57,650 nucleotides of DNA from Paludibacter sp. (lineage in GTDB: Bacteria; Bacteroidota; Bacteroidia; Bacteroidales; Paludibacteraceae): assembly GCA_027450045.1 (NCBI GenBank), contig DAIDKM010000008.1:1-57650 (forward strand), read 5' to 3'. The notes below the pieces were generated by a model. It made no database searches and was not told the DNA's origin. It saw only the letters and a program-made list of their open reading frames with translations. The stretch's first letter is position 1. Every line of letters begins with the position of its first letter. This document shows, piece by piece, positions 25,260 through 35,911 of this stretch. Made by a program: the position numbers and the translations under genes.

Positions 25260-26330
25260 ATGCCTGAACTTCAAGACAACGTTTTCATATCAGATACTTT
25301 AATTCATTGGTATACAACTAACAAACGGCCTTTACCATGGCGTGACACAACCGATCCTTATGTGATTTGGGTTTCTGAAATTATTTTGCAACAAACTCGT
25401 GTAGTACAAGGCACTGACTACTTTTTACGCTTTATTCAGCGGTTTCCTGATGTAATCACATTAGCCAACGCATCTGAAGAAGAGGTGTTGAACTATTGGC
25501 AAGGCCTTGGATATTACAGCAGAGCACGCAATCTTCACGCTGCAGCTGAGGAAATTATAAAAATTCATGCAGGTAAATTTCCTAATCAGTACGAGTTAAT
25601 CGTTGCTTTACCTGGTATAGGCACTTACACGGCTGCCGCCATTGCATCTTTTGCTTTTCGACTTCCTTTCGCGGTAGTAGATGGGAATGTATTTCGATTT
25701 TTAACACGTTATTTTGGCATTGATACCCCCATTGATGAAGCAAAAACCCGCAAACAAGTTACAGAATTAGCAACTTTTCTACTCAATATAAACCAACCTG
25801 ACATTCATAATCAGGCTATCATGGAATTTGGAGCTCTTCAATGCACACCTTTCTCCCCCGATTGCACAAAATGTCCTTTTGCAATTTCTTGTTTCGCCAA
25901 TACAAACCACGTAGTTGCAGAATTACCGAAGAAACAGAAAAAAACACAACCTCAACATCGTTATTTTTATTACTTTTGTTTCGTTCAAAATAATAGCACC
26001 TATTTACAGAAACGAATAACGAAAGATATATGGCACAATTTATATGAATTTCCTCTTTTTGAATCAACACAATCGCTTTCTCTGGATCAAGTGTTGGAAG
26101 AAGACTTTTTCAAGAAATTAACCGATTCTATATCTTTCACCATTCTTGATGTTTCACCGATGATAAAACATGTTTTAAGCCATCAAATCATCAACGCAAC
26201 ATTTTTAACACTCAAAATTAGTGATGATAACGACACACTGAATCACTTTGTTCATAGTACTTTTGATAATTTATCACGTTTTCCTATTTCGCGCTTGACG
26301 GAAAAATTTCTACAAAAAATCATTCATTGA
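25260..26330 (+). CDS. mutY: A/G-specific adenine glycosylase
   Basis: A 356-residue base-excision enzyme that removes A opposite 8-oxoG. The HhH-GPD core shows [20 protein letters not shown], the helix-hairpin-helix [14 protein letters not shown] (~117-130) and the catalytic Asp in [14 protein letters not shown]. Four iron-sulfur cysteines occur in a C-x6-C-x2-C-x5-C pattern (~198-214). The C-terminal NUDIX-like domain (~240-350) is present. It starts the conserved order mutY-ssb-gldE-gldD. Its stop overlaps an upstream in-frame extension of ssb, but the true ssb start is later. Confidence 0.95.
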   Translation: MPELQDNVFISDTLIHWYTTNKRPLPWRDTTDPYVIWVSEIILQQTRVVQGTDYFLRFIQRFPDVITLANASEEEVLNYWQGLGYYSRARNLHAAAEEIIKIHAGKFPNQYELIVALPGIGTYTAAAIASFAFRLPFAVVDGNVFRFLTRYFGIDTPIDEAKTRKQVTELATFLLNINQPDIHNQAIMEFGALQCTPFSPDCTKCPFAISCFANTNHVVAELPKKQKKTQPQHRYFYYFCFVQNNSTYLQKRITKDIWHNLYEFPLFESTQSLSLDQVLEEDFFKKLTDSISFTILDVSPMIKHVLSHQIINATFLTLKISDDNDTLNHFVHSTFDNLSRFPISRLTEKFLQKIIH

Positions 26331-26392
26331 ACGACAATATTAAAAATAAACACTATCTTTACGCCAATTTTAACTTTTTCAATCTCATTCAT

Positions 26393-26845
26393 ATGTCAGT
26401 CAACAAAGTAATTTTAGTAGGCAACGTCGGCAAAGATCCCGAAGTTAAATATTTAGATCGAAACATCGCAGTAGCCAATTTCACTTTGGCAACTACAGAG
26501 CGTGGGTATAAAACCGCAAATGGCACCGAAGTACCGGATCGTACAGAATGGCATAACATCGTTATGTGGAGAGGATTAGCGGAAACTGCAGAAAAGTATG
26601 TCAAAAAAGGAAGTCAACTCTACATTGAAGGCAAAATTCGTACCCGTCAATGGGAAGACAAAGACGGTATTAAGAGGTACACAACCGAAATTTATGCCGA
26701 TACCATGCAATTTTTAGGCAAACGGACTGAAGGGGGGAATCAATCCGAAGCGCAATCATCCAGCTACAATACAACCGTTGCCGAACCTTCGACATCCAAT
26801 CCTTTACCGCCTGTTGATTCTCCGGTAGATGATTTGCCCTTTTAA
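26393..26845 (+). CDS. ssb: Single-stranded DNA-binding protein
   Basis: A 150-residue SSB with one OB fold: [19 protein letters not shown] at the start, then [23 protein letters not shown] and [15 protein letters not shown]. It has a short disordered Ser/Pro linker and the partner-binding acidic tail ending DDLPF. The start at 26393 is chosen because the OB fold begins at MSVNKVIL; the open frame upstream runs into mutY. A TATCTTTA sequence at 26354-26361 may provide an internal promoter. Confidence 0.95.
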   Translation: MSVNKVILVGNVGKDPEVKYLDRNIAVANFTLATTERGYKTANGTEVPDRTEWHNIVMWRGLAETAEKYVKKGSQLYIEGKIRTRQWEDKDGIKRYTTEIYADTMQFLGKRTEGGNQSEAQSSSYNTTVAEPSTSNPLPPVDSPVDDLPF

Positions 26846-26894
26846 GGCAAGACTGCTTTATCATGGCAAACCGACAGAATAGAAGATTTTTTAC

Positions 26895-26902
26895 TACTTT
26901 TG
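26895..26902 (+). promoter_or_regulatory. -7 box of gldE (TACTTTTG)
   Basis: TACTTTTG followed by C lies about 49 bases before the ATG at 26951. Confidence 0.5.
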
Positions 26903-26950
26903 CAAGGACAGAACCATCTGTCCTTGTTTCGTTTTTAGCAACTCGTTGAC

Positions 26951-28285
26951 ATGCTTTTATACACGAATTTCATTGCCGATGTATGGATGAATACGCTTAC
27001 GGTCACATCAGGAATTAACCTCATCGTGATTCTGACGCTACTCATTATTTCTGCTCTTCTGGCGGCTTATGAAATTGCTTTTTTTTCACTGAAGCCCTTC
27101 GATTTACAGGAAATTAACAAGAGCTACAAAACAACAGATAAACGCGTTGCAGCGCTCAAGAAAAGCCCTGAAAAGACTTTAGCCACCCTTCTTATTGCCA
27201 ATTCAACCATCAATATTGCCATTGTCATCCTTTCAAGTGTTTTCATTAGTACACTCATTGATTTCTCTAAATCACCCTGGTTAGGATTTTTCGTACAAAC
27301 CATTCTAATTACTTTTATCTTATTATTAGTCAGCGAGATTATTCCAAAAGTGTACGCGAGACAAAACGCATTAAAGATTGCCCGCGATTTTTCCAGCGCA
27401 CTAACTTTTCTTTCCACGATACTTACCCCTTTTGCGTCAATCCTGCTTTTGTCCGGAAGAATAGTTGACAGAAGAATGAAAAAATATAGTGCTATAAATT
27501 TATCAATGAACGATTTATCTCATGCTTTAGAATTAACCACCGCCACTAACAAACAGGATGATAAAGAAATATTAGAAGGAATAATACGGTTTGGCAGTAA
27601 AAGTGCAAATGAAGTCATGACAGCACGACCAGACATAGCGGCTATCGATCTCAAAACGTCTTTTTTTGAAGTAAAAAAACAAGTTATTGACTTAGGATAT
27701 TCGCGGATCCCAGTTTATCAAAACAATATAGATCACATCAAAGGAATTTTGTTTAATAAGGATCTTTTGCCTCATTTAGAAAAAGGAGATAGCTTCAAAT
27801 GGCAACCACTCTTGCGCCAAGCCTATTTTGTGCCGGAAACAAAAAAAATTGATGACCTACTCCGCGAATTTCAGACAAATAAAAACCATATTGCTGTCGT
27901 GGTCGATGAATTTGGGGGTACATCAGGAATTGTAACGCTTGACGACATTTTGGAGGAAGTAGTAGGTGAAATTGATGATGAATATGACGATCAACAACCT
28001 CTTTTCACCCGTATTGACGAACATACATTTGATTTTGATGCAAAGATTCTCTTATCCGATTTCTTCAAAATTACCGGTATTGACACAGCCTTTTTCGAAG
28101 AAATCACGGCTGAAGTGGATAGCTTAGCAGGACTTGTCCTCGAATTGAAAGGAGACATTCCAAAATTGCATGAGAAAATTGTTTTCTCTCATTATCAATT
28201 TGAAATAATGGAAGTAACTAAAAGAAGAATTCTAAAAATCCGCTTGAGCATCGACAAACTACCTTCAACTCTGAAACCCGAATAA
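26951..28285 (+). CDS. gldE: GldE, CNNM/CBS-domain gliding-associated membrane protein
   Basis: A 444-residue protein of the HlyC/CorC (CNNM + CBS) architecture. The DUF21 membrane domain (~15-200) has four hydrophobic segments. Two CBS domains follow (~210-340; the second has HIAVVVDEFGGTSGIVTLDDILEEVVGEI), then a C-terminal CorC_HlyC domain (~350-435). The position directly after mutY-ssb and before gldD identifies it as GldE, which in Flavobacterium is functionally linked to GldD in gliding and type IX secretion. The precise activity is unknown; the paralogous family suggests ion transport. Confidence 0.9.
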   Translation: MLLYTNFIADVWMNTLTVTSGINLIVILTLLIISALLAAYEIAFFSLKPFDLQEINKSYKTTDKRVAALKKSPEKTLATLLIANSTINIAIVILSSVFISTLIDFSKSPWLGFFVQTILITFILLLVSEIIPKVYARQNALKIARDFSSALTFLSTILTPFASILLLSGRIVDRRMKKYSAINLSMNDLSHALELTTATNKQDDKEILEGIIRFGSKSANEVMTARPDIAAIDLKTSFFEVKKQVIDLGYSRIPVYQNNIDHIKGILFNKDLLPHLEKGDSFKWQPLLRQAYFVPETKKIDDLLREFQTNKNHIAVVVDEFGGTSGIVTLDDILEEVVGEIDDEYDDQQPLFTRIDEHTFDFDAKILLSDFFKITGIDTAFFEEITAEVDSLAGLVLELKGDIPKLHEKIVFSHYQFEIMEVTKRRILKIRLSIDKLPSTLKPE

Positions 28286-28313
28286 CTCATCTGTTCACTT
28301 CATAAATTATTGC

Positions 28314-28883
28314 ATGAAACATTCATTTTGGTGGCTCTTCATTCTCTCTTTGGTATTAATGTCGTGTCACAATGATTCTCCAAGACCTTACGGCTATTTT
28401 CGCATCGATTTACCCAAACATGCTTACCGCCCGTTTGATAAAGGCTATCCTTATTCATTTGAGATGTCAACTTTTGCAGCCGATAGCATTGTGAAGGCCA
28501 AAGGCGAAAAATATTGGATCAACATCTATTATCCAAAACTGAATGGCTGCATCTATTTAAGTTACAAACCCATACACAATAATTTGCAAACCATAGCAGA
28601 AGATTGCCGCACGTTTGTTTACAAACACACCATTATGGCGGAATCCATCACAGAGAGACGATTTGAAAATAAAGATGCAAAAGTGTATGGTATTTTATAT
28701 GATATTAAAGGCGATGCCGCCTCGCCGCTTCAATTTATGATGACCGACAGCATTCATCACGTGTTGCGTGGCGCACTATATTTCAATAATATACCTAACA
28801 AAGATTCCATTGCGCCGGTGCTCAATTACGTCCGCAAAGACGTTTTGAAAATGATCGAAACCCTACATTGGAATAAACCCTGA
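28314..28883 (+). CDS. gldD: GldD gliding motility / type IX secretion lipoprotein
   Basis: A 189-residue lipoprotein: a signal peptide with lipobox LMSC (Cys at ~18), then PRPYGYFRIDLPKHAYRPFD, the hallmark opening of GldD. The mature domain is soluble. It follows gldE by 28 bases. GldD is required for gliding and secretion in Flavobacterium; in a non-gliding Bacteroidales it would mark a type IX secretion system or a retained envelope role. No other T9SS gene is in this window. Confidence 0.92.
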   Translation: MKHSFWWLFILSLVLMSCHNDSPRPYGYFRIDLPKHAYRPFDKGYPYSFEMSTFAADSIVKAKGEKYWINIYYPKLNGCIYLSYKPIHNNLQTIAEDCRTFVYKHTIMAESITERRFENKDAKVYGILYDIKGDAASPLQFMMTDSIHHVLRGALYFNNIPNKDSIAPVLNYVRKDVLKMIETLHWNKP

Positions 28884-28899
28884 CAACAAGGCAACAATC

Positions 28900-29553
28900 A
28901 TGCTGATTCAGAAAAAATCGACTGTTGATGGTGCGTTAATCGGCATTTGGCATATTGTCGAAACGGAAAATCAACTTCTTTCTCTTTTTCAACAACCTGA
29001 AAGGTGGACGCAGCAAATGGCGGCGATTACTCATCCGGGGAAAAGATGCGAAAAATTGGCTGTGCGGGCCTTACTGAATGAATTGACCGGAAAAGAAAAA
29101 TCGATCGATTATCATCCGAATGGGCAACCCTATTTATCTGATCAAAGTTTCAACATAAGCATTTCACATACAAAAAACTATGCGTGCATCATCTTACATC
29201 CAACTCAAAAAGTAGGTATTGATATTGAAGCTAAAACACCACGAGCAGCTCAAATTCAACAACGGTTTTTAAGCCCAGATGAATATCTCTTAGCGAATCA
29301 AACGTCGGGATTTGTTGTACCTTTGTTGTTGTGGACAGCTAAAGAAGCGTTGTACAAGTTGATTTCGGATCCAGCTTTAGATTTTGCAAATCACATACAA
29401 GTGACTGATATAAAATTGAATGAACAAATCATTACAGCTTCAATAAAGGCAATTAACCAGCCATTTACACTGTTTTTCACCATTGATCCCGATTTTGTGC
29501 TCACGTATGTTTGTGCAACCATTGAAACAACTATAGCTCAAAATCATGTGTAA
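28900..29553 (+). CDS. 4'-phosphopantetheinyl transferase superfamily protein
   Basis: A 217-residue Sfp-like enzyme that moves phosphopantetheine from CoA to a carrier protein Ser. The motifs [22 protein letters not shown] (Mg-binding Asp and Glu, ~110-117) and [10 protein letters not shown] (~147-156) are complete. It lies 16 bases after gldD and 17 before sufB. Acyl carrier protein of fatty-acid synthesis, or a secondary-metabolite carrier, is the possible target; no carrier gene is nearby. Confidence 0.92.
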   Translation: MLIQKKSTVDGALIGIWHIVETENQLLSLFQQPERWTQQMAAITHPGKRCEKLAVRALLNELTGKEKSIDYHPNGQPYLSDQSFNISISHTKNYACIILHPTQKVGIDIEAKTPRAAQIQQRFLSPDEYLLANQTSGFVVPLLLWTAKEALYKLISDPALDFANHIQVTDIKLNEQIITASIKAINQPFTLFFTIDPDFVLTYVCATIETTIAQNHV

Positions 29554-29570
29554 CTAAAACTTCACGCATT

Positions 29571-31013
29571 ATGTCAAACAATAATCAAGAAATCAACGAA
29601 CTAACTGATAAAGAATATAAATATGGTTTTAGCTCCAACATTGAGGCTGATACCATTCCCAAAGGACTAAATGAATCGGTCATCCGACTCATTTCACAAA
29701 AGAAAGGAGAGCCGGAATGGTTACTAAAATATCGGTTAGATGCTTATAATCATTGGCTAACGCTGAAAATGCCACATTGGGCGCATTTAAAAATTGCTGA
29801 GATTGATTATCAAGATATTATTTATTTCTCAGCGCCTAAAAAAAACTCTCCAAAATCATTGGACGAAGTTGATCCTGAACTCTTAAAAACTTTCGACAAA
29901 TTAGGAATTCCACTGCACGAACAAAAACAATTAGCCGGTATAGCAGTAGATGCTGTAATGGATAGTGTTTCGGTAAAAACCACTTACAGAGAGAGTTTAG
30001 CTGAATTGGGAATCATTTTTTGCTCCATCAGCGAAGCTGTAAAAGATTATCCCGATTTGGTGAAAAAGTATTTGGGTTCAGTGGTCTATTACCGCGATAA
30101 CTTTTTTGCTGCCCTTAATTCAGCAGTCTTCACCGACGGTTCTTTCGTTTATATTCCCAAAGGGGTCCGCTGTCCGATGGAGTTATCAACCTATTTTCGC
30201 ATCAACGCCGCCAATACAGGACAATTTGAACGCACATTAATTGTTGCCGACAGCGACAGTTATGTGTCATATCTTGAAGGGTGCACAGCTCCTCAACGTG
30301 ATGAGAATCAACTTCATGCAGCTATTGTGGAAATCTACATTCACGATAGGGCTGAAGTGAAATATTCTACCGTACAGAATTGGTACCCAGGTGATAAAGA
30401 TGGAAAAGGAGGCATTTACAACTTTGTAACCAAACGTGGATTATGCAAAGGAGAATCTTCGAAACTCTCATGGACTCAGGTAGAAACCGGATCGGCTATC
30501 ACATGGAAGTACCCCAGTTGCATCTTAGCAGGAGATAATTCGGCAGGAGAATTTTATTCCGTTGCAGTAACGAACAATTATCAGCAAGCCGACACTGGAA
30601 CCAAAATGATTCACATTGGTAAAAACACTCGCAGCCACATTATTTCTAAAGGAATATCGGCAGGAAGAAGCCAGAACAGCTATCGCGGATTAGTCAAAGT
30701 TTCGCAAAAAGCTGAGAATGCCCGAAATTATTCACAATGCGACAGTCTTTTGTTGGGTAGCAGTTGTGGGGCACACACTTTTCCGTATCAGGAAGTAAAC
30801 AACGACACGGCACAAGTGGAACATGAAGCAACCACTTCTAAAATTGGCGAAGATCAAATCTTTTATTGCAATCAACGCGGAATTTCTACCGAGGAAGCCA
30901 TAGGTCTTATTATCAATGGATATGCCAAGGATGTTTTAAGTAAATTGCCCATGGAATTCGCCATCGAAGCACAAAAATTATTACAGATTTCACTCGAAGG
31001 ATCTGTAGGCTAA
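29571..31013 (+). CDS. sufB: Fe-S cluster assembly scaffold SufB
   Basis: A 480-residue SufB. The family signature is continuous, including [43 protein letters not shown] and near the end [17 protein letters not shown]. SufB works with SufC (ATPase) and SufD as the scaffold for [4Fe-4S] clusters. Unusually, sufC, sufD and sufS do not follow: the next gene is an RsmI-like methyltransferase 16 bases later. So the rest of the system must lie elsewhere. Confidence 0.96.
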   Translation: MSNNNQEINELTDKEYKYGFSSNIEADTIPKGLNESVIRLISQKKGEPEWLLKYRLDAYNHWLTLKMPHWAHLKIAEIDYQDIIYFSAPKKNSPKSLDEVDPELLKTFDKLGIPLHEQKQLAGIAVDAVMDSVSVKTTYRESLAELGIIFCSISEAVKDYPDLVKKYLGSVVYYRDNFFAALNSAVFTDGSFVYIPKGVRCPMELSTYFRINAANTGQFERTLIVADSDSYVSYLEGCTAPQRDENQLHAAIVEIYIHDRAEVKYSTVQNWYPGDKDGKGGIYNFVTKRGLCKGESSKLSWTQVETGSAITWKYPSCILAGDNSAGEFYSVAVTNNYQQADTGTKMIHIGKNTRSHIISKGISAGRSQNSYRGLVKVSQKAENARNYSQCDSLLLGSSCGAHTFPYQEVNNDTAQVEHEATTSKIGEDQIFYCNQRGISTEEAIGLIINGYAKDVLSKLPMEFAIEAQKLLQISLEGSVG

Positions 31014-31029
31014 AAATCCCATCATTTAT

Positions 31030-31734
31030 ATGGAAGGTACGCTCTATCTGCTTCCGACAACGCTTGGTGAAAGCGATTTACACCACGTGTTGCCTGATTA
31101 TAATTTCTCTGTAATGAATCAATTGACCCATTTCATTGTAGAGGATATTCGTTCGGCACGTCGATTCTTGAAAAAGATCAATCCTACTTTCAATATTGAC
31201 ACACTCACTTTTTTGACACTAAATGAACAAACATCCGACATCGAGCTGCCCGCTTTGCTCCAACCTCTCAAAGAGGGTCATGATGTGGGTGTCATTTCCG
31301 AAGCCGGTTGTCCAGCCGTAGCTGACCCAGGGGCATCTATTGTACAGCTTGCTCAGGCAGCTGGTATCCGTGTGGTTCCGTTAGTAGGACCGTCATCACT
31401 GCTCTTGGCACTCATGGCATCAGGATTCAACGGACAAAACTTTGCATTCGTCGGTTACCTTCCCATTGCATCGCACGAACGCACCAAAGCGTTAAAACTT
31501 TTAGAAAAGAAAGCTATTACCGAAAACCAAACGCAAATTTTTATCGAAACACCCTATCGCAACCACAAACTCATGGAAGAAATGCTGGAAACGCTACTTC
31601 CAACCACCAATTTATGCGTTGCTGTAGATGTTTCCTTGCCTTCAGAATGGATCTGTACCCATAACATAGCTACATGGAAAAAACAAATCCCTGATATTCA
31701 AAAAAGGCCCACTGTTTTTTTGATAAATCGGTAG
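31030..31734 (+). CDS. Tetrapyrrole-methylase-fold SAM methyltransferase (RsmI-like)
   Basis: A 234-residue protein with the TP-methylase fold. GTLYLLPTTLGE opens it; GVISEAGCPAVADPGA (~91-106) and VPLVGPSSLLLALMASGF are the SAM-binding blocks. It resembles RsmI (2'-O-methylation of C1402 of 16S rRNA) but is the shorter Bacteroidota variant, which lacks the C-terminal extension. True substrate uncertain. It ends the mutY-to-sufB gene run. Confidence 0.88.
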   Translation: MEGTLYLLPTTLGESDLHHVLPDYNFSVMNQLTHFIVEDIRSARRFLKKINPTFNIDTLTFLTLNEQTSDIELPALLQPLKEGHDVGVISEAGCPAVADPGASIVQLAQAAGIRVVPLVGPSSLLLALMASGFNGQNFAFVGYLPIASHERTKALKLLEKKAITENQTQIFIETPYRNHKLMEEMLETLLPTTNLCVAVDVSLPSEWICTHNIATWKKQIPDIQKRPTVFLINR

Positions 31735-31990
31735 AAATCTAAATATTGGTTTATTGGAAAGAACAACACAGCCTCAAATTGTATCATATGGGGCTTCGGA
31801 ATGGCTCCCTCCCACTTCAAATACAAACTGATTCATATTTGGTAAGCAAGCTCCTGTTGAAGGTGACTTAGTTCATTCAATGTATTTAATCAACTGTTTG
31901 AAACGTTTGTCAACTTTATCTTTAAAATATCTCATCAAATTAATTCCTACTTAACACCGTTAGTCACTCTCATAAGTTCGTTCCCATTTC

Positions 31991-32806
31991 CTATCTCCTT
32001 TTAAACAGAAGATTCATTCGACCGAGAAAAACTCCGGATTTGCCATCTTGAATAATCTGAACCGAGTCGCCAACCGCATTGAGTACTTTGGTGTTGATGA
32101 TCTGGTGTGAATGTCCGCCTGTGATCAGGTTAATGTAACGGGAATTTTTCGCCACAGACCAATCAGAGAACTCTGCATTACGATCGGTGCCTAAATGAGA
32201 AACACATATCACCACGTTGCATTTTTCTTTCTTTTTCAACATCTCTGATATTTCGTTAGCTCGTTTTATTGGATTCAAATAGTTGATTCCTTTGAAATTA
32301 GCATCAGTAATTAAATGATCAGGACTTACTCCCAATCCAAAGACCCCAATTTTCAATCCATCCTTTTTAATAATCACATAAGGCTTCACGATGGAGGCTA
32401 ACGCTGTCTTGGAAACATCGTAATCGGCATTGACAATAGGGAATGATGCCTGTTTCAAGTGTTTTGCTAAACTGTCAACACCATTATCAAATTCATGATT
32501 CCCCAACGTGACAGCATCATAACGATCCAAACTCATGCCGGCAATCTCGACATTTCCTTTGAAAAGATTGAAAAAGACGGTTCCCTGCGAAAAGTCACCA
32601 TCATCGACCAAAATTACATTGTGATGATGCGCCCGAATCGTATCAACAATTCCGGCAATGCGAGCATATCCGCCTCTGTTTTCATCATTTGGTAAAATTT
32701 GACTGTGCGTGTCGTTGGTACACAACACAATTAATTCTTTTTGCGTAGAACAGGATGCAATCAACAGCAAGACAGCAAGCAAGAGTAAAATTTTACTTGT
32801 CTTCAT
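31991..32806 (-). CDS. Metallophosphatase lipoprotein, 5'-nucleotidase N-terminal half
   Basis: A 271-residue calcineurin-like phosphoesterase with a lipoprotein signal (LLIASCS, Cys near 19). The metal-binding set is visible: CTNDTHSQI, DDGDFSQG, LGNHEFDNG, and GGHSHQI near the C-terminus. It corresponds to the N-terminal domain of UshA-type 5'-nucleotidases. The C-terminal substrate domain is the preceding gene, which overlaps it by 14 bases. The two probably form one periplasm-facing or surface enzyme. An in-frame ATG at 32818 is also possible. Confidence 0.9.
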   Translation of the reverse strand: MKTSKILLLLAVLLLIASCSTQKELIVLCTNDTHSQILPNDENRGGYARIAGIVDTIRAHHHNVILVDDGDFSQGTVFFNLFKGNVEIAGMSLDRYDAVTLGNHEFDNGVDSLAKHLKQASFPIVNADYDVSKTALASIVKPYVIIKKDGLKIGVFGLGVSPDHLITDANFKGINYLNPIKRANEISEMLKKKEKCNVVICVSHLGTDRNAEFSDWSVAKNSRYINLITGGHSHQIINTKVLNAVGDSVQIIQDGKSGVFLGRMNLLFKRR

Positions 32807-33539
32807 AAATTCTTCCATCTAAAGATTGATGTATCGTTCGTCCCTGCTTCGTCTCCTGCTGAATGTACTCAATGATCAACCTGCGTAGTGAAATTGGATA
32901 TGTTCTTGCTTGAACGGCGTGCAATAACGCGTCAAAATGATCGTTTCCCTTGGCAATATAATCATTAGCTGCAACGGTATATATTTTATTAACTTGCAAC
33001 GGTGCGCCTTGTACCAAAACATGTATGGCTTTTCTGTTAGCACTAATGCCAAAGCGAATGCCGGCAACAGCGCCTCCGTATTTAGAAATACTATCAGCCA
33101 TTTGCTGCACAGCACTTCCTTTCAGGTATAGCACCATCAATGCATTTTCAAACGGCATCAATTCGTATATTTTGCCAACGGTAATGGGGCCTTTGAAAAT
33201 TGGATTGCGCAAACCGCCTACATTGGTCACTGCAATAGTAACCGAGTCAGCAGGATAATGTTGTTGCGTATAAGATAACATGGCATCGGCAAAGAAATCA
33301 GAAAGTAGTCCTTCAGGGCGTTGTACACGCATGGTTTGATCGGAATACCCGATCACAGTATTGGCAACTTTAGCACTTGAATCAACATAAGGGTTCAATA
33401 ACGCCACCATTTTTTCATCTTGGATAGCATCAGCCCTTTTATCGACAGGTATTTGTATTGCCGATATGCTTACCAATTTATATTGACTGCATGAAGCGAA
33501 TGATAACGTGATAAGTAGAAGATAAACAAGATCTTTCAT
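32793..33539 (-). CDS. 5'-nucleotidase C-terminal domain lipoprotein
   Basis: A 248-residue lipoprotein (lipobox FASC, Cys ~17). It matches the 5'-nucleotidase C-terminal domain: RPEGLLSDFFADAML, VTNVGGLRNPI, GKIYELMPFENALMVLYLKG and a final YIAKGNDHFDAL. This domain binds the nucleotide, while the metal centre is in the next gene. The split with the C-domain first is recurrent in Bacteroidota. The overlap with the following start suggests translational coupling. Confidence 0.9.
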   Translation of the reverse strand: MKDLVYLLLITLSFASCSQYKLVSISAIQIPVDKRADAIQDEKMVALLNPYVDSSAKVANTVIGYSDQTMRVQRPEGLLSDFFADAMLSYTQQHYPADSVTIAVTNVGGLRNPIFKGPITVGKIYELMPFENALMVLYLKGSAVQQMADSISKYGGAVAGIRFGISANRKAIHVLVQGAPLQVNKIYTVAANDYIAKGNDHFDALLHAVQARTYPISLRRLIIEYIQQETKQGRTIHQSLDGRIYEDK

Positions 33540-33564
33540 AAAAGATAACGCTATAAAGATTGAT

Positions 33565-35580
33565 CTATTTCTTTAATGGGTTTTCTGCTTTAACGTGCAT
33601 AGAATCCCAAACTAAATAACCGATCAAAGCTCCATACATGGGCAATGAAAGCCACTCGGCGCCCTGACTGACAGCCCATTTGCTGGTAAAATCAATTCCG
33701 CCAAATCGTAATGCCGCACTCACGACACCCATTAAAGCTCCTCCTGCGATGAATCCCGAAGCTAACAAAGTTCCTTTTTCAAATCGCAATGTATTTAAAA
33801 CTTCATCTTTTGATCGCGTAGAAACAAACCAAGCAATAATTCCACCTACTAAAAGCGGGGCATTTAGTTCCATAGGGATGAACATGCCTAAGGCAAACGC
33901 TAATGCAGACACCCTGAAAACAGACAATAGAATAGCAATTAATGCACCAACACCATACAAAAACCAAGGTGCGCCCGTACCAGACATCAACGGTTCAATA
34001 ACTGCCGCCATTGCATTTGCTTGTGGAGCCACTAATGCGTTTGGGCCTGTGAATCCGTAAGTTTTGTTCAAAATCATCATCACACCACCCACAGTAGCAG
34101 CCGAAACCAATGTACCTAAAAACTTCCATCCTTCCTGTTTGGCAGGTGTGCTACCTAACCAATAGCCTATTTTCAAGTCGGTAATAAAACCACCTGCCAT
34201 TGATAATGCCGTACAAACAACGCCGCCCATAACTAAAGCGGCAACCATGCCGGCAGTACCTTTTAATCCTACCGCAACCATCACAACGGAAGCCAGAATC
34301 AATGTCATCAGCGTCATCCCCGAAACAGGATTTGTTCCCACAATAGCAATCGCGTTGGCTGCCACCGTTGTAAACAAAAACGCGATAATTGCAATCACCG
34401 CCAAACCAACTAAAGCGTACAACAAATTATGAACCACGCCAAAAAAGAAAAACACAAAAATAGCAATCAACGCCATGATCACTCCAAAAGCTAATATTTT
34501 CATCGAAAGATCGCGTTGTGTACGCAATGTCTTCTCCTTGGCATCTTTCGATTTCCCGCTTACCTCATGCGCTGCCAATCCCACGGCCCCCACAATAATA
34601 CTCCACGAACGAATAATGCCAATCACTCCGGCCATAGCAATGCCGCCAATACCAATATGACGGGCAAATGTCGTGAAAATAGTTTCGGCACTCATAGATG
34701 AGATTCCGCCTGCAGGAGGAATATAGGTAGGAATTAGCATGTGCAATGTACCATCTCCAATTAGTGGCAACAACGGAATAATAACAAACCAGATCAGTGC
34801 AGAACCGGCGCAAATAATAGCTGCATAGCGTAAGCCAACAATATAGCCAAGTCCCAAAATAGCAGCCCCTACATCGAGACTAAATACCAATTTTACTTTA
34901 TCGGCAATGGTTTCACCTAACGGAATAACGCGCGTTGAAAAGACTTCGCTCCAAGTCCCAAACGTGGCAACAATAAAGTCATAAGCTCCACCGATAATTC
35001 CTGCAAATACCAATGGTTTTGCCTGATTCCCTCCTTTTGCTCCTGAGACTAAAACTTGCGTGGTAGCAGTTGCTTCGGGAAAAGGATACTCACCGTGCAT
35101 CTCAGCAACAAAATATTTTCGAAAAGGAATGAGAAAAAGAATCCCTAAAATTCCACCTAAAGCAGAACTCAGAAATATCTGCATAAAAGAAACCGTCATA
35201 GTGGGATATTTTGCTTGCAAAATATAAAGCGCCGGCAGGGTAAAAATAGCGCCTGCAACAATTACACCCGAATTGGCTCCTATAGACTGTATAATCACAT
35301 TTTCACCAAGTGCATTCTTGCGTTTTGAAGCCGTAGAAAGCCCCACCGCAATAATGGCAATAGGAATAGCCGCTTCAAAAACCTGCCCTACTTTCAGTCC
35401 AAGATAGGCAGCGGCAGCCGAAAAAAGAACAGCCATAAATAATCCCCATCCTACCGAATAAAAGGTCACTTCCTTGTACTTTTTATTTGGACTCATTAAT
35501 GGATGATACTTCTCACCTGACGTTAAGGGTCGAAACGCATTTTCGGGTAGGCCTGTAATAGGCTCTTGATGTTGTTCCAT
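33565..35580 (-). CDS. OPT family oligopeptide/metal-chelate transporter
   Basis: A 671-residue polytopic protein with about 15 hydrophobic segments. It belongs to the OPT (oligopeptide transporter) superfamily, bacterial branch. Landmarks are YHPLMSPNKKYKEVTFYSVGWG at the N-terminus, GEYPFPEATATTQVLVSGAKGG in the first third and TDLKIGYWLGSTPAKQEGWKFLG later. Substrate unknown; relatives import peptides or metal-siderophore complexes. It is 25 bases upstream of the 5'-nucleotidase pair on the same strand. Confidence 0.93.
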   Translation of the reverse strand: MEQHQEPITGLPENAFRPLTSGEKYHPLMSPNKKYKEVTFYSVGWGLFMAVLFSAAAAYLGLKVGQVFEAAIPIAIIAVGLSTASKRKNALGENVIIQSIGANSGVIVAGAIFTLPALYILQAKYPTMTVSFMQIFLSSALGGILGILFLIPFRKYFVAEMHGEYPFPEATATTQVLVSGAKGGNQAKPLVFAGIIGGAYDFIVATFGTWSEVFSTRVIPLGETIADKVKLVFSLDVGAAILGLGYIVGLRYAAIICAGSALIWFVIIPLLPLIGDGTLHMLIPTYIPPAGGISSMSAETIFTTFARHIGIGGIAMAGVIGIIRSWSIIVGAVGLAAHEVSGKSKDAKEKTLRTQRDLSMKILAFGVIMALIAIFVFFFFGVVHNLLYALVGLAVIAIIAFLFTTVAANAIAIVGTNPVSGMTLMTLILASVVMVAVGLKGTAGMVAALVMGGVVCTALSMAGGFITDLKIGYWLGSTPAKQEGWKFLGTLVSAATVGGVMMILNKTYGFTGPNALVAPQANAMAAVIEPLMSGTGAPWFLYGVGALIAILLSVFRVSALAFALGMFIPMELNAPLLVGGIIAWFVSTRSKDEVLNTLRFEKGTLLASGFIAGGALMGVVSAALRFGGIDFTSKWAVSQGAEWLSLPMYGALIGYLVWDSMHVKAENPLKK

Positions 35581-35911
35581 AAAGTAGAATAAAATGAAAT
35601 TGCTTAAAGATAAACACTCAATACCCTCAACCTAACACAAAAAGGCGAATTGGCATTGTAAATAATGGTTTGACAATCAATGAAAAGGCACATATTCATT
35701 CAAAAAAATCAACTATAAATGAAACGCCGCCACTTTCGTTACAAATATATTCATTTAAACTTATGTTCAAACGTTACCCCTGTAACAAAATAGACAACAA
35801 CTTGCATTCCATTGAAAGAAAACGTGTTAAACACAAATAGTACCACATGAATAAGAATTAAAAAAGAAAGCCGGCAAAATTGTCGGCTTCTCACGTTATG
35901 CATAAATAACG
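35581..35911. other. Intergenic region with the EF-G2 terminator
   Basis: No gene is seen. The right half contains the minus-strand terminator for the EF-G-like gene. The left half presumably contains the OPT promoter; no clear TAnnTTTG box was found. Confidence 0.5.
35858..35889 (-). terminator. Terminator of the EF-G2 gene
   Basis: Arms AAGCCGGC and GTCGGCTT pair with one G-T; on the minus strand the stem is followed by TCTTTTTT. Confidence 0.85.
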
